Positions 12,941 to 26,243 are shown, counted from the first letter of the stretch. The stretch is DNA of 64,000 nt from Heloderma charlesbogerti (GCA_026122225.1 JANEZZ010002675.1:1410501-1474500); one strand, 5' to 3'. Program-made: numbers and translations. Notes: generated by a model from the sequence alone, not told the origin.

Positions 12941-13524
12941 CTTTTAGTCATCCTCACATCCGTTCTGAATGTTGGTAATATGATATAAAATGTATAGGGC
13001 AAGCACTTTAAAATAAACACTAACGTGTTGGCCTCTTCCAGTTCTATGGTTCTATGACATTCTGTTCTGTCTGGCTCTTTAATTTACCAATATGGAAATT
13101 CAATTGCCATATTTAGCACTACTTGTGAAAATGCTGCTAAGTGCTTCACTGTTAGCAGGGCTACTTTTTATCCCAGTGTAAGCACAGTGAGCTAGGAGAT
13201 TGTGGTTTTTATTTAACTGGAGGAGGGCATTACGGGATGCAATTTTAGGCATTAGGCACAGTGACATGCCTAATGCTATACAGATCCATGGTGAATGAAA
13301 CAGATCTTCCCATATCCTCCTGGGTCATATTTACACAACAAACATATATCAGTTTTGTATCTGTTTACTTTTAATGGCTTCATTGGGAGAATCTGGAAAA
13401 TTGTAATTTGATGAGAGAGCTGAGAATTCTCCGTTAGACATTCCTAGACCCCACAAGACTACAGTTCTCAGTGTTTGCGATTGCAGATATGCCCTTACTG
13501 TCAGAGCTGATGCATTTTTACTCA

Positions 13525-13585
13525 TTTTAATTAAGTTCAATTGGACTTCCTCTCAAGTAAGTCTGCATAGGATCGCAGCCTGTTT
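13525..13585. repeat. Partial AAGTAAG-type repeat
   Basis: Contains 'ttcaattggacttcctctca' followed by 'agtaagtctgcataggatcg', the right half of the repeat seen at 61946-62040. Truncated. Confidence 0.45.
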
Positions 13586-14159
13586 TTTCTTCTTCTTTTT
13601 TGTATGAGACGTAGGATGCCAGACACACTGCAGATTCAGTCAGGGAAGGCCGCTTTTCCTTGTGTCCGCTTCCAAATTGCACCAAATATCTCATTTGCAG
13701 TGGAGTGTGTATGTGAGCAATCTGGAGCAAATTACTGAAGGATTTACAGGTACTGTCAGGGAGTTCTGTCACTACCTAGACAGTCTTTTGAAGAAAGAGA
13801 ACTAAGATTGGCTTTACATGTGCGTTTGGGGGTTTAAAAAACCCTCTCACACACTGCTTTTGCTCCACATGTAAAGCTGCAGGTATGAAGAAGGGTATCT
13901 TAGCTATATTTTATAAATCTTTATATAACAGCCTTGTAAATTAGCACCCCCCCCCCCAAAAAAAGTTACTAGCCTGCAGAGCACCCGTGGAGCACTGCAT
14001 TTATTTCAGACTCTGGACTTAATGGGCACGTACTTCAAAAGGTGGTACACCAGACCTGCTGCATTTAGGGGCCCTTCTGTTCATTCTGCTGAGCGGCACC
14101 CTGGGATTCTGCCCCAAAGTCTTACCGCGAGTGCACCACTGCTCTGTACCTTATTCGCT

Positions 14160-14940
14160 AGCTCCTCTTATGAGTAAAAAGCAGGCTACTAAAACATTTT
14201 GTATGCTGGAAACACAGCAGCATGACAGAGGAGGACACAGTGCTCCCAGCCTCCTCTGCCGGCCTGCTTGTTTCTGCGCTGATCAGGCAGGAAGAGGGAT
14301 TGCCAGCACAGAAGCTCAGTGGGCTGGTGGTGAAGGCATGGACTGCTCTTGTCCGTTTGCCACCAGCCTGACTTTTTTCTATATTAGATGTGCAGGAGGT
14401 GAAGCCCCATCCTGCTTGTCCAGCATAGAAACCAAGCGGGAACAGATAATTTTGCCTCTCCACCACCAGGACACCATGTTTCTGTGCTAGATGCGCAGGA
14501 GGTTTACCTGCTGCACGTCTAGCATAGAAACGTGGCCGGCTGGTGGTGGAGGGAAGGGGGCCCTCCTTCATCAGCCTTCTTAGTTTCCATGCTGGACATG
14601 CAGGAGGGAGTTTCACTTCCTGTGCTCCCATTATGGAAATGCACTGGAGGGTGCTGGAAGCGGGATGAAATGGTCCATATGTCTCTTGGCAACCCACTTG
14701 GTTACTATGCTTGGTGAGGAGGTGAGGGCTTCTCCTCCTCCCTGCCCAGCATAGAAATGCAATGAGCTGGTGGAGGAAGGACTGAGCGTGCCAATGTTCC
14801 CCTGACAACCTGCCTGGTTTCTATGCTGGGAGGAGGGGTTGAGGAGGCAAAGCACCCTCCTCCAGACCTAGCATAGAAACAGCAGGCTGCCAGAAGAGGG
14901 ACCAACCACTCCATCCCTCTTCTGGCAGCCCCTCCCCCCC
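14160..14940. repeat. Degenerate tandem array of hairpin-forming units (~100-117 bp)
   Basis: The motif TTTCTATGCTGG or a close variant recurs near 14377, 14478, 14583, 14700 and 14817. Its complement (CCAGCATAGAAA or CTAGCATAGAAA) recurs near 14420, 14518, 14745 and 14867. Between them lie GGCTGGTGGTGGAGG-type blocks and their complements. Each period of about 100-117 bp therefore holds two alternating inverted repeats. A 216-codon open frame on the minus strand crosses the array, but its protein shows no domain and is explained by the repeat. Confidence 0.6.
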
Positions 14941-16199
14941 TTGCTGGGATGGAATTCCTATTTGCCTATGATGACCAGGCAAGTGGCTAAAACCAAGCCT
15001 GGTATAACCCACTATTGGCTGCTTTTCAACAGGTGTGTTATGTCGAGACATGTTCAAATCATGTAAGATATCCCCATTCATGTATAAGGTGCATCTTGGA
15101 AAGTACCATACAAAGGAAAGAAGCCCCAAGATGCATGTATGAAGCTGCCTTACTATTCTGAAGTGAATACTTCAGGTTGCTGTAATGGAATGTGTGTTCA
15201 AATCACTTTCTCCACCCTTAGAATGTCTGTCTGTCTTCAGACTTAGCGGCCTTTCAAATACCAATTAGTTGGCTGTGCTGAATGGATCTCACATTTTTTT
15301 TTAATGCTCTGCTGCTACAGTAACAGAAAGCTATATAGCTTGAATGACCAAGGCCTCATGTTTTGCTTTTGCTTGGAGTGGACATAAAAATCTGAAATGC
15401 ACATCGGAGCAGCAAATTCAGCCTTGATCTATCACTCTCACCAAAAGAGAAGTTATGCATTTCATTTTGTTTTGAGGTGGGATATTTTTGTTCTTTGGGA
15501 GTGAATAATTAATGGCGGTGGCAGTCTTTCAGTGTTGTGCGGGTTTCTATTAGAAAACATCTGTTACCAAGCACAGGCAGTTTACTTAGTAGTAAACAGG
15601 TGTGAAGAAAGGCAGCAAGAAGTCAAGGAAAAGAAAATCACACAGCCCTGTCATCATCTGGTGCAAAATGATGCTGCGCTGCTGAACTGCAGGTTTGAAA
15701 AGGAAGCTGCATCAGTTCAGTATTAGTCCCTTTTTCATTAAGGCAGAAGGCACCTGCTGTGTGCATAGAACTGGTGCAACAAACCAGATAATGAGGCAGT
15801 CTTGTGAAGGCCTAGCAAACAAAAGAGGCAATGGACTGAAATAATGTGACAATTCTGGGCCTGACTTTATTACTCCCATCAAGGGAAACAATTCTGTTGA
15901 TACTGGATGGATTTGTTGCTGGTGTTTTACTTAATAATTTCTGTTTGCATATTATTTAATAGACACTGATTTAAATTTCAGGCCTTGACTTGTTTTCTTT
16001 TTAACAGGGAATCCGAGATTTGATTTGCAAGATATTCTTTTAGAACACCTTGCTCTCTGTTTTTTCTTTTCTCACTCTTGACTTTATGGAGAATTCAACT
16101 GTGGTAAAGCTTGCACTGTACTGAATAAATACACAAAACTAGGGCACAACCTAAACTTTAGGAGCCCTTTCTCTTGGCTCCCACCCCATCTGTTTGCTT

Positions 16200-16258
16200 A
16201 GTGTGTGGTGTAGTGTGGTGTAGTGTAGTGTGGTGTGGGTGGGTGGGTGGGTGGAGGG
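16200..16258. repeat. GT-rich simple repeat
   Basis: An imperfect run of GTGTAGTGTGGTG units passes into GGGT repeats. Low complexity. Confidence 0.8.
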
Positions 16259-16837
16259 GATATTAAGCAACACCACCCAGTGACAAAAAGAAAACTTAGC
16301 TAAAAGTATTCATCTGATGTCACTAAAGAGCCTGATGTTAACAGAGCTATGTATTTTGGAAATATGGGCTAGATTTTCAAAGTTTGCTTTCAAGGGAGCA
16401 ATTTGGCAGACACTGCTGCTGTGTAACCTCCATTCATTTCAATGAAGTTTTCATGGATCTTCATTGCCATAAAAAACAGTTGCATTTATTTAGGAAGACA
16501 ATGAGGAAAATAACTAAATGATGCTGTAAAACTGTAGCCAGTGAAGCGCTGTTGGCCTAATTCTTTATATTTCAGTATATTAAGAAAACAAAAACTCAGA
16601 AATGTGTTTAATATTTATGTACAGTGTCATTTTTTAAACAAAAAGTAAATAATTTATTAGGATGGCTTTCCATATAATAACCCACATTATACCATATGGT
16701 TAGAATGCCTCTTCAAGAGTTGAACTGACAAGTCAGAGTGTCTGTTCCTATAATTAGACACAAGGGAGATCACAATAGCTTGTAAGCTGCAGCCTGAACT
16801 CTTTTGCATTTTGGATTTACATTTATTTATTTTACAG

Positions 16838-16938
16838 GCTTGCAAAGATTTTGTGAAGACATAGAGATGATGATTGGATTCCAGCCAAACATCTTCTGGA
16901 GAGTCTGTTGGGCTTTTGTGACCCCAACTATTTTAACA
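16838..16938 (+). CDS. SLC6A5: SLC6A5 (GlyT2) third-last coding exon
   Basis: This exon is preceded by a pyrimidine-rich tract ending TTTACAG and followed by GTAAGG. After two bases finishing a split glycine codon it encodes [20 protein letters not shown] and then [13 protein letters not shown], which I recognise as the loop and start of a late transmembrane helix of the Na+/Cl- dependent glycine transporter GlyT2. GlyT2 is a 12-helix plasma membrane transporter that refills glycinergic nerve terminals. Length is 101 bp, it ends in phase 0, and the next exon continues in frame. The assignment rests on near identity with the vertebrate protein as I know it. The related GlyT1 and proline transporter differ in this stretch. 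Confidence 0.93.
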
Positions 16939-17819
16939 GTAAGGACCACAAGAGTGGGGGCTGAGAGGGGAAGTGTGTCCTGGAACATGTGCATTTGCCA
17001 ACTCTTTCTCCCCCTCCGCTGTGGATTATGCAATAATGGCCACAACATCTAGTTTTTTCCTAACGGCTGTAATCATGAGGCTAAACTATAGGGTGTTTCC
17101 AGATGAGGCTTTTTATTGTGCAATCACACTGACTCATTCATGGAATTTTATGAGGGATCCAGTTGATATAGTCTTCAGTTTGTAGCCCTCTTGTGTTTTC
17201 CCGCCACTTCTTCTGTCTTTTTCTGAAAAATCAGTTAAGTAAGAAAAGACAGAATGGCTTTTGATTGTTAGCAATAGGAGCCCTCCGCCTGGAAGGACCT
17301 TTTACAACATACTTAAATTTTGGAATTTCTCTTATCCAAGCTTCCAGTAACTGGATCAACCTCAGTAGGTTGATGTTTTCTCTTTTAGTTCTGATCCTTG
17401 GCTTCTGTGATTCCATACTCTATATGTGTAAACAAAAACTATGCAATTCTTGTTTAGCCACTAATCCAGACGAAGATAATTAGGTGCCAAGATATTCTCA
17501 AGTACAAGCCCTATTGAAATGCACTGAAATGAAGTACCATTTATTTTTAGTGGGGCCCAGATGAGCAAAATCTCAATGGATTGTGCCCAGTATTCTCAGC
17601 CATAGATAAATGAAATTATAAATAAATGAAATACAAGTATGAATTTAACAATGCTGTAAAGTATATGCAGCTTCATAGAAAACAATATCAACCTCCATTC
17701 CGCTTTCTTATAGATTGAGTTATATTTTTCTGTAGTAAGCTTTATTACATCATAGTCCAAGTCTTGGACACTTCTTATTACAAAGGCTGCAGCTTTGCCC
17801 CTAATTAATGAATGCTCTA

Positions 17820-17940
17820 GGGCAGCCTTCCCCAGCCTGGTACCCTCCAGATGTGTTGGACTATAACTCTGATAATCTCCCAGCTAGCTGGGGATTATGG
17901 GAGTTGCAGTCCAACATATCTAGAGGGCATCAGGATGAGG
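17820..17940. mobile_element. hAT-like palindromic MITE
   Basis: Inverted ends CAGCCTTCCCCAGCCTGG and (degraded) ATCAGGATGAGGAAAGCTGC enclose CCCTCCAGATGTGTTGGACT and its approximate complement AGTCCAACATATCTAGAGGG. Other copies in the window are at 46084-46226, 48440-48585 and, as a half element, 48833-48912. This is a very common reptile MITE family. Confidence 0.65.
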
Positions 17941-20900
17941 AAAGCTGCTGTTGGCTCTCTTCTCATGACAGTGTGGGAGCTACATCATGATGAGATCTCA
18001 CATGGATATGCCTAACGTATGTATACCAGAAGCACCTAGGCAAGGACTTTTCCAAACCAATGATCTCCTGGACAGTAAGGAAGGCAATGATTAGGAAGCT
18101 AAGGCCCATGCAGTTTGCCCAGCCATGTGTTTCCATCAGAGAGATGGCACAGAATCTCACTGTGGCTAAGCAGCTTCTATACCACTCTGATCATCTGAAA
18201 AGGGTCCTAAGTCCTGTTGGAAATAATTTGAGAAGGGTCCTAAGTCCTCCTACAATATTAGAATTGGAAGAACAACAGTGTGGCATTGGGTGGAATAATC
18301 ATGAAGCAAATTCAGTCTAACCAATGTGAAGCTACAGCCTACTCCAAACCTAATTTTATTTTGTACTTTGGAAAGCACTAAATCTAAAGATCCACGTTTG
18401 GCAAGGCATTCACAAGCACAAAAGAACCTCATGGCAGTTGATGCAAGTAGCGTATCAAAGTAAGCCTTATATTTAAATGCTTTGTTGAACAGGAATGGCA
18501 TGAAACTCTTTTCATTGTAACAGTAATTCTGCAATCTTTCTTAGAAGTGACCCCGTATTTGAGGCTGGACAGTACAATTGCCTGCCAAGTGTTCATTTGT
18601 TCCCTAGAACAGTGGTTGCTGTCATAATCAAGGTCACTTTGTGAAGCTGAGCCATTGTGACAAACAGTTCTAGTAAACATGGCATTGCTTTTCTGTGCAC
18701 AGCTAATGCATTCTAACGCAAACCACAAGATGCTATTTACAAAAGAAATGTCCAGGGCAATTTAGCAGTAGTTGCTTCCCAGTGCCACTAGGTGTCACTC
18801 TGTATCAGGAGCATCACATTAAAACGTGAGTGGGTATAGTTTGAGAGGTGCTGTGGTAGAAAAAGAGAGGGGAAATCCATATAATGTTTCTATAGTAGTG
18901 AAGGTCAATCTGTAAACTACTGATCAGCTTGGCATCTACATTTTCTTTGGGGGTGGATGGGAATGGAAGAAAGGTATTTATTACATAAGCACTGCAGCCA
19001 GAATGACATCTTATTCCTTGTGTGTCTCCCATTTTATTGCAGTTTATACTTGGAAATGTTAAGGAGAAAAAAAGATCTGTTACATCTGTGTATTTTAAAA
19101 TAGATTAATGACCAATTTCAAAATTCTAAAGGCAGAACAGAAGAGCCATATGTTCACTTTGCCTAGAATCTGAATCCTTGTGCTAAGAATACCCTACATT
19201 TCCTTTTGAGCATGACTCTATTATATTTTCTAAATATCGCTTATTGCCACTGAGGTTTTTTTAAAAACACTTTCATCCCCTCCTCCCCACCTGAACATGT
19301 TATTGAAAGTAGAACAATTTTAATCATTTATGCTTAACTGCTAGAATCTGCAGTAATCTATTTTTTCAGAGTGAAAGCCTAAAGCAGCTGTTCCAAGGTT
19401 TAAAAAGTGTTATACACTTCAACATTACTAGTCTAGGTGAAACCTGGGGCACAATTTAGGGAGACTATGGAGGAACAGTGTCATACACACACAAACATGT
19501 TGTGAATCTTGTCCCTCCCCACCCCAAACCGAAATAATTTTGCTTTCCTTAACGAAACCTGAAATGGCATGTCTCTATTGAAGCTGATACTTCAGAGGAG
19601 AATGACCAAAGAACGTGAAAATAAAAGCAGTTGGCTAATTTAAGACCAGCTAAAATAATAAAATGCTGACTTGGAATGTTTGAAATATATCACTCAGAAT
19701 CTGGATATATGAATGCATATTAGCTAAGAGATAGGTAGTTAATGTGACTAGATTTGGGAAAAGGCAAATGTGAGGTAGCATCCCTGCTTCATTGGTTTGA
19801 TTACCTGGACCCCAGGTTGCCAGATTACAACATGAGACCCCTGTCTGTCTCTTTAAAAGTCCCAAGTTAGCCATAGTATCTCAAGCAGCTGCTCCATTAC
19901 TTCACCAGTCCCTTTGCCCACTTTCTTGTGCTGCAGCAAGCATAATTCTAGTTTCATGTGCATGATGAACGAGATATCTCTGCAAACATACAGTAAAGCT
20001 CAGAAGGTCAAGGGATGGCACGGATGTGCTCAAAACTCCTGTGTGGTGTGTGGAGGGATCACTGAGATTATCACCAAGTTCCAGTTTGAGACTGGAAATC
20101 CTTGCAGATTCCAGATGCAGTAATCCAGGCCTGCCAGTGGTCCTGCCCATCTCTAATCCAGGCATGCCCATCTCTAATCTTGGCCTGGACTGGGGAACAG
20201 AAAAAAAGACTGAGTTTAGCCGGTCATGATATTGCACTGAAGGAGGAACTCCTCAAAGTGATACCAGGGGATTCTGCTTCAAGACTTATGATTCCTATTT
20301 CCAATCCAATAAACTTTATAGTAATGTGCCTCTATTAACACATCTCCAAAAAGCAGTCTGGAAGGTGCTGTTACACATGTATAGAAAAAAATGCAGCTAA
20401 TGAAATGTGGTATAAAAACCTGCTTTAAGCCCTATCAAATGCACCAAAGGCCCAAACTTGTTGTGACTGACAACTCTTGAAAGACAAAATCCTGGTACCT
20501 GGGTATGGCAGAGCCTGTTACCTGGAGTGGTTAGTGTCCTGATTGCTCCCTTGCTGCTGGCTGATAAGTGTTCCCTGCTACAACCTCTTTTATTCCTGAG
20601 CATTCACAGGATGCTGACCTAGTGGCAGAAACAGGTGGTCTTGCAGCCATGTTGGCAGCAGGTTGAGTAAGAACCTATCTTATCAAAGAGTTGCCCCCTC
20701 AGCCCCTGCCTAGCCCTGTGCAGATGTGTCTTTTCCACTCAGTTCAGCCAGTTGTGCTTGGCATCTGCCTGATAGTCCCTGACTTGCTGGCTCTCCTCCT
20801 CCTCCTTGCTATCTATATAAGGAGGCACGCTTGTGAGGGAGCCAGCTTTCTGAGTGCGAGGAGCCCCAGTGACAAAGCGTCAGCAAACAAGCGAGTTAAG

Positions 20901-21189
20901 CAACTGTGCAAGTTTAGCAACAGGGCGAGGAAGCCAGGGTGGTGAACTCTCCCCTCCTTACTCCATACTCACAGCAAGTAACTGTAAATAAATAACTATA
21001 AGTAATTTCCCCACCTTCTCATAGGAAACAACTAAATTTTCCAGGGAACCTCCCCCCCCCCAAAAGCAGTTATGAAGGTAGAAAGCCAGCAGTGGGGAGG
21101 GGGCTATCCAGTGAATTGCACTGAGTTACACATGTATGATTATCTACCTGCTGGACGGAAGTCGTGGGTGTGTGCTTGGTGTAATTAGC

Positions 21190-21975
21190 TCCTGGCTCTC
21201 AGGGAACAAGTGCGTTCCCTGGAGGTCAAGGTTGCTGACCTGGAGAAGCTAAGAGAGGCAGAGAGGTTGGTGGATGAGACCTTCAGGGACCTATTAGCTG
21301 TGTCCCACTCCCAGGGTGACAGCTCCTCTGCTGTCATGGAGAATGTGGGTCTCGGGGAAGGAAGGGGTCATTCTGAGGAAGAGGGAAATGATCCCTTAGA
21401 AGGGACCCATTCCTCAGAAGACAAACAAATATCCTCTCGCACCGAGGATGTGCCTCCAGGGGGAGGGGGGCTTGTGTTAGTGGGAGATTCAATCATTAGA
21501 CACATAGCTGGGTTTGTGATGGGCGTGTAGACTGCATGGTGAATTGCCTGCCTGGTGCAAAGGTTGCGGATATCATGTGCCATCTAGATAGGCTAGGGGA
21601 TAGTGCTGGGGTAGAATCAGTGGTCATGGTCCATGTTGGCACCAACAATGTGGGGAAATGTAGTCATGAGGACTTGGAAGCCAAATTTAGGTTGCTAGGT
21701 AGGAGATTGAAATCCAGGACCACCAAGGTGGCTTTTTCAGAAATGGTACCTGTTCCATGTGCAGGGCCAGTTAGACAGGCGAAGCTGAGGAGTCTCAATG
21801 CGTGGATGAGACAGTAGTACTGGGAGGAGGGGTTCAGATTTGTTAGGCCCTGGAGAATGTTTTGGGACAAGCCGGGCCTGTACAAGAGGGACAGGCTCCA
21901 TTTAAACCAAAATGGAACCAGACTGCTGGTGCAAAACATAAAAAAGGTGGCAGAGCAGCTTTTAAACTAAACCCT
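21190..21975 (+). pseudogene. CR1 ORF1 (coiled coil plus esterase-like domain), broken
   Basis: In CR1 elements ORF1 encodes an RNA-binding or chaperone-type protein, often with an SGNH-esterase-like domain. Here a short coiled-coil-like segment (near SLEVKVADLEKLREAERLVD, 21213) is followed by LVLVGDSIIRHI near 21475 (block I serine), VHVGTNNVG near 21630 (asparagine block) and DRLHLNQNG near 21890 (D..H block). These are in order but not in one frame. There is a frameshift just after the GDSI block near 21530 and an in-frame TAG near 21815. The protein cannot be made intact. Confidence 0.75.
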
Positions 21976-22189
21976 GGAGGAAAGCCGACAGGAACTGGGA
22001 AGCATCTGGTTCGGGTTAAATCATCCCAAAGGGATGAAGATGAAAATGTTTTTGATTGCCCAAATGTAGAAGGGGAGGATATAGGCCAGGAGCACATGGT
22101 AGAACGTAATAGCCAATCAAAGGGGCCAACATTCCATAGCAAAAGATGCACACGCCAGAGGTATCTGGGAAAGGATACCATGTATAGGT

Positions 22190-24715
22190 GTTTCTGTGCA
22201 AATGCTAGAAGCCTCCACACCAAAATGGGAGAGTTGGAAGTGCTTGATTTTAAAGGAAAATCTAGATATAGTAGTCATAACAGAAACCTGGTGGAGCAGA
22301 GAGAACCAGTGGGATATGGTCATCTCTGGATATAAACTCTATAAGAAGGACAGGGAAGGGCGTACTGGGGGAGGTGTTGCCCTGTACAGCTAAGAGGGCA
22401 TAGTGTCAAGCCAACTAAAACACATAAAAGGGATAGGCTGTTCCACAGAAGCTCTTTGGGTGACAATACCAGGCTCCAAAACTAATTTAGTGCTAGGAAC
22501 ATGCGATAGTCCCCCAGACCAGAATGCTCAGAGTGACCTTGAGATGGAAAACAAAATCAGGGAGGCCTCCCAACAAGGAAGTGTTGTAATAATGGGTGAC
22601 CTCAATTACCCCAACATTGTTTGGATAAATGCATGTTCCAGCCAGCCATGAGAAATAGGTTAAATTTCTAGATGCCCTAAATAATTATGCCCTAGAACAG
22701 TTGGTCACAGAACCGACCTGACCAAGGGTCCATCTAGTCCAGCATTCTGTTCACACAGTGGCCAACCAGCTGCTGACCAGGAAGTCCAACACAGTCACTT
22801 TTGACTTCAAAAGAGGAAACTTCTCTAAAATGAGGGAACTGGTGAAATGGAAGCTAAAAGGGGGAGTCAAAAGGATTAAATCCCTTCAAAATGCTTGGAG
22901 ATTACCAGCTAAAATGTATACCACAGGTTAGGAAAGGTAGCACCAAGTCCAAGAGGTCGCTGGCATGGTTAACGAGCAGTGTTAAGGGAGCTATTAGAGA
23001 AAAGAGAGCTTCTTTTAGAAAATGGAAGTCTTGCCCAAGTGAGGAACACAAAAGGGAGCACAAGCTTGCACAAAGATGATGCAAGCAGACAATAAGAGAT
23101 GCAAAAAAGCATTTTGAAGAGCATATCACTAACAATATCAAGGCCAACAGTAAAGAATTCTTTAAATATATCAGAAGCAAAAACCAGCTAGGGAGGCGGT
23201 TGGACCATTGGATGACAATGGAGTTAAAGGAGTATGAAGGACAAGGAGACTGCAGAGAAGCTGAATGAATTCTTTTCATCCGTCTTCACTGCAGAAGATA
23301 TAGGACAGATACCTGTGCCTAAACTGATGTTTTCAGGAAGGGAGTCTGAGGAACTGAGGCAAATAGTGGTGACAAAAGATGAAGTTCTTAACCTTATTGA
23401 TAAATTGAAAGCAAATAAATCACTGGGCCCAAATGGTATTCATCCTAGAGTTCTCAAAGAACTCAAATATGAAATTGCTGAACTTCTAACCAAAATATGC
23501 AACTTGTCCCTAAGATCAGTCTCTGTACCAGAGGACTGGAAGATGGCCAATGAAACACCAATTTTCAAAAAGGGATCCGGGGGGATCTGGGAAATTCCAG
23601 GCCAGTTAGCTTAATGTCTGTTCCGGGTAAATTGGTTGAAGGCATTATTAAATATAAAATTAGTAAGCATACAGAAGGACAAGCCCTGCGGAAAAAGAAT
23701 CAGCATGGCTTCTGCAAAGGTAAGTCCTGTCTCACTAACCTTTTAGAGTTCTTTGAGAGTGACAATAAATATGTAGACAGGGGTGATCTGGTAGATATTG
23801 TTTACTTGGACTTCCAAAAGGCTTTTGACAGAGTCCCTCACCAAAGACTCCTGAGCAAATTTAGGAGTCATGGAATCAGTAACTGGTTAAAGAACAGAAA
23901 GCAGAGAGTAGAAATAAATGGTAAATTCTCCCAGTGGAGTGAAGTAATTAGTGGGCTCCCACAGGGATCTCTATTAGGATCAATGCTTTTAAACCTGTTC
24001 ATAAATGATCTGGAATTAGGAGTGAGCAGTAAAGTGGCCAAGTTTGCAGATGACACCAAATTATTTAGGGTGGTTAAAACAAAAAGGAATTGTGAAGAGC
24101 TCCAAAAGGATCTTTCCAAACTGGGAGAATGGGCATCTAAATGGCAAATGCAGTTCAATGTAAGCAGTGTAAAGTGATGCACACTGGGGCAAAAAATCCC
24201 AACTTCAATATAGCCTGATGGGATCAGAGCTACCAGTGACCAACCAGGAAAGAGATCTTGGGGTTGTGGTGGACAGCTCAGTGAAGATGTCAACCTAGTA
24301 TGCAGCTGCTGTAAAAAAGGCAAACTCCATGTTAGGCATAATTAGAAAAGGGATTGAGACATCATACTGCTCCTATACAAATCTATGGAATTTGATGGAT
24401 ATGAAATCTATTCCACACTTGAAATACTGTGCCCAATTCTGTTCATCACACCTAAAAAGGGATATTGTAGAGCTGGAAAAGGGCCAGAAAAGGGCAACTA
24501 AAATGATTAAGGGGCTGGAGCATCTCCCCTATGAGAGAAGGTTACAACAGCTGGGATTGTTTAGCTTGGAAAAAAGGGGAGATGTCATAGAGGTCTACAG
24601 AACTATGCATGGTGTGGAGAATGTGGATAGGGAGACATTTTTTTCCCTCTCTCAAAATACTAGAACCCAGGGTCATCCTACGAATGTTGCTTGGTGGATT
24701 CAGGACAGATAAAGG
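22190..24715 (+). pseudogene. CR1 ORF2 (endonuclease/reverse transcriptase), broken
   Basis: Endonuclease fragments include CFCANARSLHTKMGELEVL and, in a shifted frame, DIVVITETWWS and VIMGDLNYPNIVW. Reverse transcriptase blocks follow: LKANKSLGPNGIHPRVLKEL (23410), VYLDFQKAFDRVPH (23800), GLPQGSLLGSMLLNLFINDL (23950) and FADDTKLF (24045, the catalytic Asp pair is kept). Then come the C-terminal LKYCAQF and RATKMIKGLEHLPYERRLQQ blocks. Frameshifts lie near 22250, in the G run near 23580 and near 24165. About 100 or more codons between the endonuclease and RT (22690-22800) are missing and replaced by unrelated sequence. Related 3' copies are at 50180, 54701 and 59548. Confidence 0.85.
22712..22783 (-). 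repeat. Inverted copy of the CR1 3' end inside CR1 ORF2
   Basis: Positions 22726-22783 (58 bp, starting GGGTCCATCTAGTCCAGC) read as an exact reverse complement of 24961-25018 in the 3' end of the same element. The adjoining CTGACCAA at 22718-22725 fits the CR1 3' end consensus better than this element's own copy. It stands where the end of the endonuclease domain should be. Confidence 0.85.
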
Positions 24716-25796
24716 GAGTACTTCTTCACACAGCACATAGTTAAACTATGGAATTCGCTACCACAGGAAGTAGTGATGGCCACCAGTTTGGATGGCTTTA
24801 AAAGGGGGTTAGACAAATTCCTGGAGGAAAAGGCTATCAGTGACTACTAGTCCTCATGGCTATGTGCTACCTCTGGTACCAGAGGCACTGAGCCTATGTA
24901 CACCAGTTGCTGGGGAACATGGGTGGGAGGGCACTGTTGTGCTCATGCCCTGCTTGTGGGTTCCTGGTCAGCAGCTGGTTGGCCACTGTGTGAACAGAAT
25001 GCTGGACTAGATGGACCCAGCATGGCTCTTCTTATGTCACCTCTGCCACTTGACATAATGCGAATGAATCAGGTAACCAACCCAGGTAGAGGCAGCACCT
25101 CCCACTGCCTGTCCTACTGTGCTCCTGCCAGCTAACTGCTTGCCCACCAGCACCAATTCTCAGCAGCAACCAAGAGGCAGTGTGTGGCAGAGTTTTATAT
25201 TTTGTCCACCCACATTCCCATAGTCCATCCACTTCTGTTCTACCCCATGAGGGGAGCGATATGGGCAAGATTTAGGGTATGGAGCAGTAAGATGTGTGGG
25301 ATCCTGGATATAACAGAAAATATATTTCACATTGACTGTTGAAGATGCAGTGTTGTATACAAGAGAAACAGAAAGCCAAGCTGTATCTTTCTTTCTTGTG
25401 GCCTTGGTTAAATCTAATATTTGATATATTGGAATGGTTAAGATTACAGTTTAAATTGATCCACATGTCCTGAAATAAAACAAGCCACTTTTATATGTTC
25501 CTTTGTGGTGCCACTGCTATGAATCTTCTGCATGAAATTATTGTATGCGTAGGCAGTTCACAGACGTTACTGAATTATGCACCAACATAAGCAGATGCAT
25601 TGCTCTTTATACAGCAAGTGCAGTGGACTAACAAGATAATTACATTAAGCTATACTGCCAATAGACTGCATAATAAAGCTTTTTACTGTAGGTACAAGAT
25701 TCTGATTTCATTCCCTCATGTAAATCTAACTTCATTCTATCAATTTTTGTAGAGTTATGCTAAGTTTACAGTAGTGCAATGGAGTCTCAAATCTGA

Positions 25797-26243
<447 letters not shown>

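Larger units (their letters stand above)
1..16837 (+). other. SLC6A5: SLC6A5 intron (5' part outside the window)
   Basis: The first recognisable SLC6A5 exon starts at 16838 with a split glycine codon, and I find no earlier transporter exon, so everything upstream is read as intron. Recognised repeats inside are listed separately. Stretches where I see nothing I can name: 1-1725, 2080-3182, 3456-5232, 5401-6079, 6421-6931, 7436-10052, 10346-10935, 11368-12107, 12276-12769, 12941-13524, 13586-14159 and 14941-16837 (apart from a GT-rich run near 16.2 kb). A palindrome around 13810-13890 and C runs near 590-610 and 13950 are minor. Open frames here are short and have no family resemblance. Confidence 0.75.
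20690..25040 (+). mobile_element. Nearly full-length CR1 LINE, inactivated
   Basis: A sense-oriented CR1 non-LTR retrotransposon. It has a GC-rich leader (about 20690-21190, including TATATAAGGAGGCACGC), an ORF1 with an esterase-like domain, an ORF2 with endonuclease and reverse transcriptase, and a 3' end containing CTGGACTAGATGGACCCAGC and ending near TCTTCTTATG. Both reading frames carry stops and frameshifts, and part of ORF2 is replaced by an inverted copy of the element's own 3' end. The exact 5' boundary is uncertain; no target duplication was seen. It sits in an SLC6A5 intron in the same orientation as the gene. Confidence 0.88.

Noticed and set aside
14158..14808. 216-codon minus-strand open frame as a gene
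   Set aside because: It lies entirely in the tandem hairpin array; the protein has no domain, its content follows the repeat period, and no splice or promoter context fits.
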